From positions 1 to 46,767 of the forward strand of contig JANQGT010000045.1 in assembly GCA_028277205.1 (NCBI GenBank): DNA of 46,767 nt, in the 5' to 3' direction. Positions 10,454 to 19,360 of the stretch are shown here, piece after piece. The notes under the pieces were generated by a model. It did no database searches. It was not told the DNA's origin and saw only the letters and a program-made list of their open reading frames with translations. Each line of letters begins with the position of its first letter. Within the stretch, counting starts at the first letter, position 1. The DNA is from Candidatus Altimarinota bacterium (lineage in GTDB: Bacteria > Patescibacteriota > Gracilibacteria > BD1-5 > UBA2023). The translations under genes and the position numbers were made by a program.

Positions 10454-11117
10454 TCTGTCGCTGTATACGCTCGCATTCGTCCATCGATCAGCGGTCAATG
10501 AGCATCCAGACTGGTTTCCCGAGCATAATGAGCGTCTCGAGTTTCTGGGTGACGCAGTACTGGAGCTCATCATCACCGAGGCGCTTTTTCTGGGCTATCC
10601 CGAGCGACCCGAGTGACAGCTCACGGACATTCGCAGCGCTCTCGTGCGTGGCGCGCACCTGGGACCGATCGCGCAGAGTCTCGACATGTCGGAGCATCTG
10701 CAAATGTCGCGCGGCGAGATCATAGGCGGCGGGAAGAATAATCTCGTCATTCTCGCCGACACCTTCGAGGCGTTTCTCTGAGCGATCTATCTGGATACAG
10801 GCTACGAATCCGCTCGCACATTCGTCATAACGCATGTCTATCCGACCGTCGAAAATGTCATAGAAAACAAGCTCCACATCGACCCGAAATCACACCTCCA
10901 GGAAATCACACAGCGCATATTTAGCGAGACGCCGCGCTATGATCTGCTATCAGAAGCCGGTCTCGATCATGATAAAACCTACACTATCGGCGTGCATGTC
11001 CGTGATTCGCTCATAGGCATCGGGACGGGCGCGAGCAAGAAAAAAGCCCAGCAATCCGCCGCTCAGGCAGCACTGGAGCGAAAACGCGAATGGACGGGAA
11101 AAAAGAAGCGAGCGTAG
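10359..11117 (+). CDS. rnc: Ribonuclease III
   Basis: 252 residues: RNase III domain with NERLEFLGDAVL (catalytic signature) and the second metal site in ADTFEAFLGAIYLD, then a double-stranded RNA-binding domain (PKSHLQEITQRIF ... GASKKKAQQSAAQAAL). It processes rRNA and could also cut crRNA:tracrRNA duplexes of the adjacent CRISPR locus (inference). TGA at 10614 (PE-G-QLTDIRSALV) and 10779 (EAFL-G-AIYL) both replace conserved glycines. Stop is TAG. Confidence 0.95.
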
Positions 11118-11472
11118 TATCGCGCTGTCATTTGATCGCCGGCACGATGGCGGCATTGCCTCTGTCAGGATTGAGACAGTTTGCTAAATCTATAGTCGAA
11201 AATGGAGCCAACGACGAGATTTGAAAACATAATCACATCCGAGAAATTACGATAGCTATCTAAAAAATCTTCGTGAAAATTCGCAAATACTTTTTGTACT
11301 TTTTTGTTTAGAAATTTTCGCATGAGAAATGATGGCAGAAAATATTGAGATATATTTTGCTAACCACTACCTCAAAACATGGCATCCTCAGATGTACATA
11401 ATGTTTCACGATATCGGAGACGCTTATAATCAGGCAATGCTGCAGTACGGCTTTTCAAATTTTCAAAAAAAT
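11118..11472. other. Intergenic region between rnc and tracrRNA
   Basis: No gene found. The left part holds a decayed copy of the tRNA-Thr 3' end (11201-11225). The rest is A/T-rich with runs of T and A, unlike the G/C-richer genes to its left, consistent with the edge of an inserted segment. Confidence 0.5.
11201..11225 (-). repeat. Decayed copy of tRNA-Thr 3' end
   Basis: AATGGAGCCA-A-CGACG-A-GA-T-TTGAA matches the 3' end of tRNA-Thr (29218 onwards) with three substitutions over 25 bp, then fades. It is the leftmost of three copies and would mark the left edge of the CRISPR-Cas segment. Confidence 0.5.
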
Positions 11473-11500
11473 TTTCTTTTTCGAAAAAAAACCATATAAT
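11473..11500 (+). promoter_or_regulatory. Predicted tracrRNA promoter
   Basis: A perfect TATAAT at 11495-11500 sits 9 bp before the anti-repeat. The -35 region (TTTCTT at 11473-11478) is weak, 16 bp upstream. Confidence 0.5.
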
Positions 11501-11509
11501 AATGGGCAC

Positions 11510-11624
11510 GTACTGTCATTGTATCTGCGATCTTCCGTAAATAAGGAGGCTACTCCGCAAGATATCGGCTTCGCCGTAATTTCTGCCTTTCATCTTCCTT
11601 ATGGGATAATGGGGGGCGTTTTTT
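11510..11624 (+). ncRNA. tracrRNA for the type II CRISPR locus
   Basis: Positions 11510-11529 are an exact reverse complement of 20 nt of the CRISPR repeat (repeat positions 14-33). A partly matching segment follows (8 of 13 positions), as expected for a bulged crRNA:tracrRNA duplex. Then comes AAATAAGG followed by a GGAG-GCTA-CTCC hairpin (11545-11556), resembling the nexus of known tracrRNAs, and CGGC-TTC-GCCG (11566-11576). The end is a stem pairing 11585-11591 with 11611-11617, followed by six T. It is on the same strand as the array, just upstream. Confidence 0.85.
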
Positions 11625-11646
11625 ATAGTCTTCTCGATGAGCACTT

Positions 11647-12737
11647 TGTCGCGATTGACCGCAGATACAATGACAGTACAATGATAGAAACGATCATCAT
11701 GATAAAGATAACGTTTTCGGTTGACCGCAGATACAATGACAGTACAATCCTCGAAACCTCCGAAGGTTTGCGAGCCTCGTTTTCGGTTGACCGCAGATAC
11801 AATGACAGTACAATGGATGAGATGATACAGCTATATGGTTTTAGTTTTCGGTTGACCGCAGATACAATGACAGTACAATCCCGAGAAAATCCTCCTCGCG
11901 ATAGTAGCCAGTTTTCGGTTGACCGCAGATACAATGACAGTACAATCTGCTCCGGTTCATCTTGCGCATCCATATGGTTTTCGGTTGACCGCAGATACAA
12001 TGACAGTACAATCTCCAAAGGCTTGCTCAAATCCCATGAAGTGTTTTCGGTTGACCGCAGATACAATGACAGTACAATTGTTTCGATATCGGAGGCACGA
12101 AAGGAATTGTTTTCGGTTGACCGCAGATACAATGACAGTACAATAAAACTATATGCAGTGCGTTCGATAGTACGGTTTTCGGTTGACCGCAGATACAATG
12201 ACAGTACAATGTTTCGTTGTGTCTCGTGAAAATCAAGCTTGTTTTCGGTTGACCGCAGATACAATGACAGTACAATAGATGAAAAAGTATAAAATACATT
12301 TGACATGTTTTCGGTTGACCGCAGATACAATGACAGTACAATACCAAAGCGAGGATTATTGAGCGGAAGCTTGTTTTCGGTTGACCGCAGATACAATGAC
12401 AGTACAATTCCCTACTAATCGGTAGGGAGTTAGTATCTGTTTTCGGTTGACCGCAGATACAATGACAGTACAATGCGTGAGGATTTGGATGATCTATCTG
12501 ATGAGTTTTCGGTTGACCGCAGATACAATGACAGTACAATAACAGGCTACTTTGTAATTTACATTTCTTTGTTTTCGGTTGACCGCAGATACAATGACAG
12601 TACAATGCTCGTCATTTTCGATGCGACCCGCTCGGTGTTTTCGGTTGACCGCAGATACAATGACAGTACAATCTATAGACGGAGGTACCGGAGTGGTCTA
12701 TGTTTTCGGTTGACCGCAGATACAATGACAGTACAAT
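11647..12737 (+). CRISPR. CRISPR array, 17 repeats and 16 spacers
   Basis: A 36-bp repeat starts GTTTTCGGTTGACC and ends GACAGTACAAT. Repeats begin at 11647, 11713, 11779, 11844, 11911, 11977, 12043, 12109, 12175, 12241, 12307, 12373, 12439, 12505, 12571, 12637 and 12702. Spacers are 29-31 nt, mostly 30. All repeats are identical except the first, whose 5' eight bases are degenerate. The tracrRNA anti-repeat fixes the crRNA strand as plus. Each repeat contains TTGACC-N16-TACAAT, a complete promoter-like pair. Frames open through the array are repeat artefacts. Confidence 0.98.
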
Positions 12738-12797
12738 CTCTGACGGTCAAAATCGCAAACAGAAAAGGGAAACGAAGGAACGTTTTTTCAAAAAAGA

Positions 12798-12821
12798 ACG
12801 ATCGTAGCGGTCGTTTTTTTC
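12798..12821 (+). terminator. Terminator between the array and cas2
   Basis: ACGATC (12798-12803) pairs with GGTCGT (12809-12814), followed by T7 and preceded by an A run. It lies between the convergent array and cas2 and may act on both strands. Confidence 0.65.
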
Positions 12822-12836
12822 TTTTAGAGAGTTTTT

Positions 12837-13184
12837 CTAAAAAAGCAAGAGTTGATCGGGTGGCTTTTCGGGGCACATCCTACTTCGTCCTACATACGTT
12901 TCTATCATGCCAAATTGCTTATCTGTAAATGTCAGGATTCGGACTTCCCCGTATTCTGGAACACTGTCCCGGACACGTCTTTTGTGTATGCGGCAAACTT
13001 CTTCGGTCGCACAAAATCTCGCATATACCGAGTACTGCATCATATGAAATCCATCCTCAAGAAGTGCTTTTCGAAAGAGTCGATAGCGCTCTTTGTCCTT
13101 TTTAGACTCAGTAGGAAGATCAAACATGGCGACGATCCACATAGCTCGGTAACCGCTGAAAGAAGCAGGAAGATTTATGGACAT
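12837..13184 (-). CDS. cas2: CRISPR-associated endonuclease Cas2
   Basis: 115 residues with the Cas2 ferredoxin-like core: YRAMWIVAMFDLPTESKKDKE (metal-binding Asp in FDLP) and a long FRKALLEDGFHMMQYSVYAR. The family forms the Cas1-Cas2 integration complex that inserts spacers. The ATG at 13184 overlaps the end of cas1 by 10 bp, indicating coupled translation. No TGA codon; stop TAG. It is last in the cas9-cas1-cas2 operon. Confidence 0.95.
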   Translation of the reverse strand: MSINLPASFSGYRAMWIVAMFDLPTESKKDKERYRLFRKALLEDGFHMMQYSVYARFCATEEVCRIHKRRVRDSVPEYGEVRILTFTDKQFGMIETYVGRSRMCPEKPPDQLLLF

Positions 13185-14119
13185 AGATATGCTGGATCGT
13201 ATTCGGGAATGAAGCTGCTACGTATATACCCCGATACGTCCGGGACCGAAAAATCCGCAACATGGGAATATCACGCGCGAAGCGATAAGACATACATGTC
13301 AGCGAGATGTGTCATGTTTTGTGTCATCCCTCGAAATCGGATCTCGTGCGTCAAGACACTCACGAGTTCTCGTTTCATCGGTACTGTCAGTACTTCGCTT
13401 CGAACTCCCGACACAAGCATGCCATAAGCGATTCGATCAACGAGCGGACGAAGAGGCTCTATGAGATCATCCGCAAGATTGAAATAGTTATACCCATTAT
13501 CATGCCAGATCCCGATAGACGGATGAAGTCCTGCAGATACTATGGAGCGAGCTATCAGAGCGCGAATGACGGCATATCCGTAGTTCATCCACGCATTGAT
13601 CCCGAGTGTTTTCGGACCGCGCTCGCGCACGAATTCATCGCCAAGAAGTGCGCGAAAATATTTCGCAGCGGCAATTCACTCGGCATTATCCGTATCACCG
13701 CTACGCACTGAATCGGCGATACCGACAAGTCCGTCATCATCACGCCCGTACAGAGCGAGAACACTCGATTGTGCGAGAATCTTTTCCCGTACGATCAGCG
13801 CCCACAGGCGTTTTTTATTTGGAATCGAGACCGCGAGTTGTTCGGAGAGGTGGTATCCCGAGCGTGCATTTGTGACGATGGGAACAGACAGAGCAGAGGG
13901 CATCCGATCAAAACCGCAGTGCACGACGCAGATGCCTATCTCTCCGCAATATCCCAGCACGGAAGCAGTCAGGGAAGTCTGAGGATGGTCAATGACGATT
14001 GTAGCGACATCTTCGAGCGGAACGACTGTTTCATCACTCTCCTCTCCGCGTATGACGAGCTGTCGACAGCGTACTGAGAGGCATGCCGGTGAGGCGATAT
14101 GGATGATCCGCCTAATCAT
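13175..14119 (-). CDS. cas1: CRISPR-associated integrase Cas1
   Basis: 314 residues beginning MIRRIIHIASPACLSVRCRQ, a typical type II Cas1 start. The C-terminal helical domain shows GINAWMNYGYAVIRALIAR, GLHPSIGIWHDNGYNYFNLA (catalytic His) and DLIEPLRPLVDR (catalytic Glu/Asp). TGA codons at 13676 and 13271 are Gly; the second extends the protein to TAA at 13175. The ATG at 14119 overlaps the cas9 stop by 8 bp, which decides the start over a longer frame further upstream. Cas1 catalyses spacer integration with Cas2. Confidence 0.95.
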
Positions 14120-17100
14120 GTCGTGAATTTTGAATTCTTCCGAGACGATCAACGATGAGGAGTCGAATATCAGCGCTATCGGGCGAGACGGAGCGTTGGT
14201 CTTTTTTGGGTTGGGCGGATAGAGCTTCCGATGAAGACTTGTCGTCATCATTCATAAAATCTTCAGATACTTCCACCTCATCCGGCACCTCACGATTTGC
14301 GCGTCATTTCTTATCGGATCACCGCACCTCTCGATGACCAGCGTACGAAAGCTGGACAGAGTTACCGTTGTTATTCCCCCTGATACTTGTAAGGACGTAT
14401 ACCTTCCCATCTACCTCCATCATATCGCCCGGATGCAGAGAAAATGCGTAGCGATATTCATCAGGAGAATAGTGATGTTTTCCCTGTTGCCATGGTCATA
14501 CACGATCAATGATCGGCGTTTTCTCTCGCTTTCGCGCATACGCTTCGTACATATTCACGATGACGCCGACTCGTTTCGGTCTGCCATTCTTGCGCTTCTT
14601 TGTCCTATGCTCCAGGATTTCGACATGATGATTTGACGCCGAATCGAAATACATCCATTTCCCCGACTGGTGCCGATGCACGGGGATGATATTAAAATGC
14701 TTTATCTTGCGTACGCGCACCGATCGGATAGGCGTCTTGCCATCTTTATGCAGAGGAAATGCATTGACGCCTCATGCAGTTTTTCCTGTCTCGGCAAACA
14801 CGAGGAGGCATTGTCTCACCCAGGGGTCTGCGCAATCTTTGGCGATTGCTTTGAGTTGCGCAGGTTTTTTATCAAGAAGTGATTGTCGTACTGTATAGAT
14901 CGTATCGTCGATCCGGGCATATCCGGTTTCTTCATGGAGAGCGCCGCTTACCTTGTGATTTACGCGGTGTGAAACAATGAGAGTATCAAGTCGCTCTCTC
15001 ATGGCATCGATAAAGGATTTCGAAGGTTTTGCATCGTCTATGGCGGCATCGACACGATTTTGGGATACATTGTATCGAGCGGAGTAATTTGACATGCGCT
15101 GGAGCAGCGATCGAGAAGTGAGAGCTATGATGACCGCATCAATCGCGTGATGTCTGTGATCCTTGCGATTTTTCTCATTGTGTCATTGTTCATTTAGAAA
15201 TGTGTTCCATCCCCAATGATAGCGCAGTTTGCCAGTGAGTCCGCCCTTGGTGATTTGTACTCTGTTTTTCCCGAGTAGCGCTTCTGCAAATTGTTTGATC
15301 TCTCTCGAGATATAGCGAGTATCATTCAGCTGACGCTCGACAAACACGTCTGATTCGAGGACGTCGCGAAAAAACCGCGTTTTCTTTGCGCGGGGCATGT
15401 GAGTCAGATTTCCGACCCGGTTTGCCATGTCCACAAACCAATCATCCCCGAGTGTCGCGCGCAATTCTGCCGGAGCGCGCTCTCGTTTTGTTTCACGATT
15501 AAAGCTTCCAATGCAAAGAGTCTTATTGAGAAACGAATCGTCAAGGCATCGCGAATAGGGAATAATATGCTCTACATCCACATCGCTCGATCTAAACACT
15601 CGTTCAAATGAAAGCTTTGTCCCCGTATATGGACACATCTGCTGACACTCCTGCCAGAGGATATATCGCAATACGGCATCGTCGGTCGAAGACACGCCGC
15701 TTTCTTCGAGAATTTTTTTCGCATCCTCACGCATCTTTTCGCGCTTTTTTTGGTATTCTTCTTTTTTCTTGCGTTCTTTTTCGGCATTCTTCATATCGCG
15801 AGAGAGTTCGATCCGCACGGTATCGGGCTGTCCGTATTTGTCTATGAGCATCCTCAAAACACCTCTCACCTCCGTCACAGCTCGCGTGACGGTAGGATTT
15901 CGAAAGTCTGGAATACATCGCCATAGCTTTTCATTTTCAGTGTGTTCATATCCTGTCTTCTCCGTAAGGCCCGCCATATCAGCACATTCGCGGACGGATT
16001 TTCCTGTCTTTCTCATGTGTATCAGCAGACGCCGGAGAGCCTTTTCCGATACATGGAGATACTTGCCTGGCACGGGAATTCTTGCGAGCTTTCGAGCGAT
16101 CTCTTCATCCATCGCATACTTTCGACTAAAAAGGCGTATCAGAGAATTTTCATGCTCTACTGTTGCCAGGCATTCGATGATTTCGTACGCTTCATGACCG
16201 CACGCTTTTGCATCATCATCGTACTGTCCATGTATCACGGTATCGGAGCCGAGCCATGCATGCAAGAGATCGCGAAAGCGCGGATAGGCATCAACAATCG
16301 CGCAAATAAACTCGCTTCCTTTGAAACTTTTTGTGGACGCTCAGTCTTCTTCGATACCAAAAACATACTCTGACGAGATCCCGAGCAATTTCCGAATTTG
16401 CGAAAATGTCATGGATTTTCGCGTGATGAGCTCATAGAAAAGCGCATTTTTATTTGCTGCATCGAGTGGCAGTAGTTGGCGATTTTCCCTGTGACGCAAT
16501 GTCAGTCCGTTTATACGCCCTCGCAATACGAACTCCTGAGAGAGAAGCGAGTATTTTCAAGCCCGCCTCCTGTCAGCAAAGTAGGTACACGATCCGACTA
16601 AAGCCGATTGTACCTTGAGGGGACGCTGAGAATACAACGCATTTTGAAATGCGCGTTTGAGTGTATCATGAAAAATGTTTGGTTTATATTCGCGCTGTTT
16701 TCCCCAGATTATTTCAAATTCTCGCTCGTGATGATCTATGCGAGATGTCCAGCAAAGCTCGTCACTCACTCGAGAACCAGACTGTATCTCTCTCCATCGG
16801 TATTCACCGAGTGTGCGGCTTCCCTCTTCATTCATGCGCTTCGTCAGAGCGTCGATACCCGCTTTCAGTCATCATGCTTCTTGCCTTTTGGCATTGGTGG
16901 TCTTTTTTTCCGGTGCTGCATCTTCTCGCGTATCAATTTTTCGATTCGACCGAAACCCACGTTTCTTTGCCATGTGGATCATAATCCTCCCAAACTCTTC
17001 GAGTGTGAGCTCACGATCAAGCGCCTCTGCTCGAAGCTGCCAAGGCGACACCATCCGCACCGATTCATTGCCATCCATGTTGTTTTCCCGAACAAGTCGA

Positions 17101-17327
17101 AGCACGGCGAGTTTGCGCATCTTTCTTCTGGATATGAGTCTGCGCATGGATCGTGCACGTCTTCTGTCTTGGCTAAGCGGTCTGCGGTTTTCTGGATCAC
17201 GCGGTTCAGAGAAAATCCGCACTCCCATATCAATAAATACCTCTCTTCCGTCCACGATATCTATGACCGACCATCCACATGAAGCAACCCCGACATCAAA
17301 ACCAAATGTGTATTTTCCTGTTTGCAT
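14112..17327 (-). CDS. cas9: Cas9 RNA-guided endonuclease (type II-C-like), UGA-recoded
   Basis: A 1071-residue Cas9, the compact size of subtype II-C. RuvC-I is YTFGFDVGVASCGWS (Asp11), followed by an arginine-rich bridge helix (RRLISRRKMRK). RuvC-II is VRIELSRD (Glu507). HNH is DVDVEHIIPYSR (His587) with CPYTG before it and Asn610 after. RuvC-III is HHAIDA (Asp730). The rest is the PAM-interacting region. Eight TGA codons are read as Gly (16872, 16557, 16341, 15183, 14772, 14496, 14319, 14304), and the frame closes at TAG. ATG 17336 is an alternative start, three codons upstream. All nuclease residues are present, so the enzyme looks active. Cas4 and Csn2 are absent. Confidence 0.95.
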
Positions 17328-17369
17328 AGTGACCATGGCTTTAGAAAAATAGCAGGGAATACCACAGAC

Positions 17370-17398
17370 ATTGTATAAAAGAAAGCACCATGAAGCAA
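17370..17398 (-). promoter_or_regulatory. Predicted promoter of the cas9-cas1-cas2 operon
   Basis: Minus strand TTGCTT, 17 bp, TACAAT; the -10 box is about 43 bp before the chosen cas9 ATG. The region 17400-17631 beyond it is A/T-rich and holds no convincing gene. Confidence 0.5.
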
Positions 17399-17625
17399 GC
17401 ACGAAAAAAGGTGAGCACACATAAGGTACTATGAGAGCCCGTTTAGTTTTTACTTCAAGTCTTTGTTCTTGTGATTATTACATGTTCATCCAATTTCCTC
17501 GATATATAAAAAAAGAGAAGGTATCTTTTCATGTGATATGTCGGCAGTATATATCCTCGCGACCGCACTCTATGAGTATGAAATAGATAGATACGGACGC
17601 GATAGCGGAGAATACGATTTTGTCT

Positions 17626-18120
17626 TTATACAGAGCAAATGGAGCCACCGACGGGACTTGAACCCGTGACCTCATCCTTACCATTGCCGAATGAGAGGAT
17701 TTTTCCGGCTCATATATCTATTCAGAAAGTCATTTTTTGGATGCAGAGAAGAAAAGGGTGATTCTTTTCTCGAGTCCTCATCCAGAGAAGCATGTATGCT
17801 ATATCATGGAAGTTCAGAATTACAAAACTTTTCACCAGGAAGTCTGATGAAATAGATACATTCCTTCTGGAAGAGGAAATAAAAGCGAATGTGATAAGAA
17901 GTGGCTTTTCTACTTGATAAGTATGTGAGATGAGAAAGAAGCGATTGTTCCCTTTATAAGCATCTCTCACAGGAAGAGTGATGAGTGAGAAATAGTTATA
18001 TTGCGAGTTATGAGTCATCTCGAGCACCAAATTACTATATCCTACGCGGACAGAGGGGGGCATCAAGATGTCCAGGAATACCAAGAACTTCTTCACAGCT
18101 ATATAATCAGTTTCTTGCAT
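17626..18120 (-). CDS. Hypothetical protein, frame running through the tRNA remnant
   Basis: With UGA = Gly this frame is open for 164 codons, from ATG 18120 to TAA 17626. Its last 35 codons translate the tRNA-Thr remnant. The middle (YSNLVLEMTHNSQYNYFSLI, RFFLISHTYQVEKPLL) looks protein-like, but no family is recognised. It overlaps the end of the next frame upstream by 86 bp. The two may be halves of one gene with a frameshift near 18110-18120. Low certainty that it is expressed. Confidence 0.3.
17632..17684 (-). repeat. 53-bp copy of the tRNA-Thr 3' end (putative attachment site)
   Basis: Identical at all 53 positions to 29211-29263, which covers the 3' part of tRNA-Thr from the anticodon loop to CCA plus 8 bp downstream. 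Beyond 17684 the sequence diverges and no tRNA can fold. This is the classical product of site-specific integration into a tRNA 3' end. Confidence 0.85.
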
Positions 18121-18280
18121 CTGGCAAAAGCTGAGTGAGAGGCAGAGGAAGAGTCGGGAGATGATTGTATTTCTCGGGAAATTTTATAGTATGTGGGAAA
18201 TCATATTGAGTCGGATCATGCGCAGCATTCCTCTCATCATCGAAAGTATCAGGGTTGACATAGGAAGAGATACGAGACAT
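18035..18280 (-). CDS. Hypothetical protein fragment
   Basis: An 81-codon frame starts MSRISSYVNPDTFDDERN and reads as a plausible soluble protein as far as PLTQLLPDARN (about 18110). After that the neighbouring frame looks better. This suggests a frameshifted or decayed gene at the left end of the island, divergent from the RhuM-Fic gene. No function can be given. Confidence 0.3.
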
Positions 18281-18364
18281 CAATGAATGATACAGTATAC
18301 GTGTAAAAAAACGTATGACGAAGTAGGATAGAATGAGGGTTTTGTAAGAATATATTTTCCTACT

Positions 18365-19342
18365 ATGATGCATCAACAATATGAACCTGTCATCTATCAG
18401 ACCGCGGATGGAGCTCTAGAGCTTCGGCGTGATATATCTGGGGAAAATATCTGGGCGACACAGGCAGAGATAGGTGAGCTATTCGATGTCGATCAGTCTG
18501 TGGTTTCTCGGCATATTCGAAATATCTTTAAGGACGGAGAGGTAGATGCAAAAAGCAATATGCAAAAAATGCATATTGCTCACTCGGATAAACCAATATC
18601 ACTCTATTCACTCGATGTCATCCTGGCTGTAGGATATCGTGTCAATTCGAGAGTCGCGATACGGTTTCGTCAGTGGGCGACAAACATACTTCGTGCCTAT
18701 ATTATCGACGGGTACACTATCCATCCACATATCCGTGAGCGAAATATCGAAAAATTTCTCTCGGTGATTTCAGAATTTCACGATCTGGTACCGACTCATA
18801 CGCAGATCATCGGTGCGCATGATGTTATCGAGCTCGTTCGTGAATTTTCAAATACCTGGCTTGCGCTCCATGCCTACGATCAAAATGAGTATCCACAATA
18901 CGAGACAAATCGGATATCGGCTCAATTCACAGCATCGGATCTCTCCGCGGCACTGACAACACTCAAACATGCACTTCTCTCACAATGAGAAGCCACAGAA
19001 CTCTTTGGGATAGAGCGTACCGATGGCGCACTCGAAAGCATTGTTGGGAATGTATTTCAATCTGTATTTGGGACAGACGCATATCCAAGCGCAGAAGAAA
19101 AAGCGGTGCACCTCCTCTATTTTATCGTCAAAGATCATCCATTCGTAGATGGAAACAAACGATCAGGCGCCTTCGCATTTGTTTGGTTTCTCGAAAAAGC
19201 TGGTATACTCGATATATTCCGTATCTCTCCAGAGGCACTGACAGCTCTTGCGCTTTTTATCGCCGAGAGTAAGCCATCGGACAAGAATCGTGTCGTGGGG
19301 CTCGTGGTTTCTTTGTTGCATGGAAATAATAATCTTAAGTAG
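18365..19342 (+). CDS. RhuM-like N-terminus fused to a Fic/DOC domain
   Basis: 325 residues. Residues 1-110 match the RhuM/virulence-protein family: a winged-helix-like segment (WATQAEIGELFDVDQSVVSR) and YRVNSRVAIRFRQWAT. The C-terminal half has the Fic core HPFVDGNKRSGAFAFVWFL (HxFxxGNKR), used by Fic enzymes to transfer AMP or other phosphate groups to proteins. One TGA (18986) is read as Gly and joins the two halves. It ends 18 bp before hsdR, so they probably share an operon; Fic and RhuM genes are common companions of type I R-M loci. The target is unknown. Confidence 0.85.
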
Positions 19343-19360
19343 TTAATTAAAAACAAGATT

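Noticed and set aside
11519-12605. Long open frames on both strands with repeating motifs across 11.5-12.6 kb
   Set aside because: They translate the CRISPR repeat and spacers (66-bp periodicity, a multiple of 3) and are not proteins.
17685-17720. Possible full pseudo-tRNA to the right of the 53-bp repeat
   Set aside because: Only CCGGCT matches the tRNA beyond the 53 bp; no cloverleaf can be drawn.
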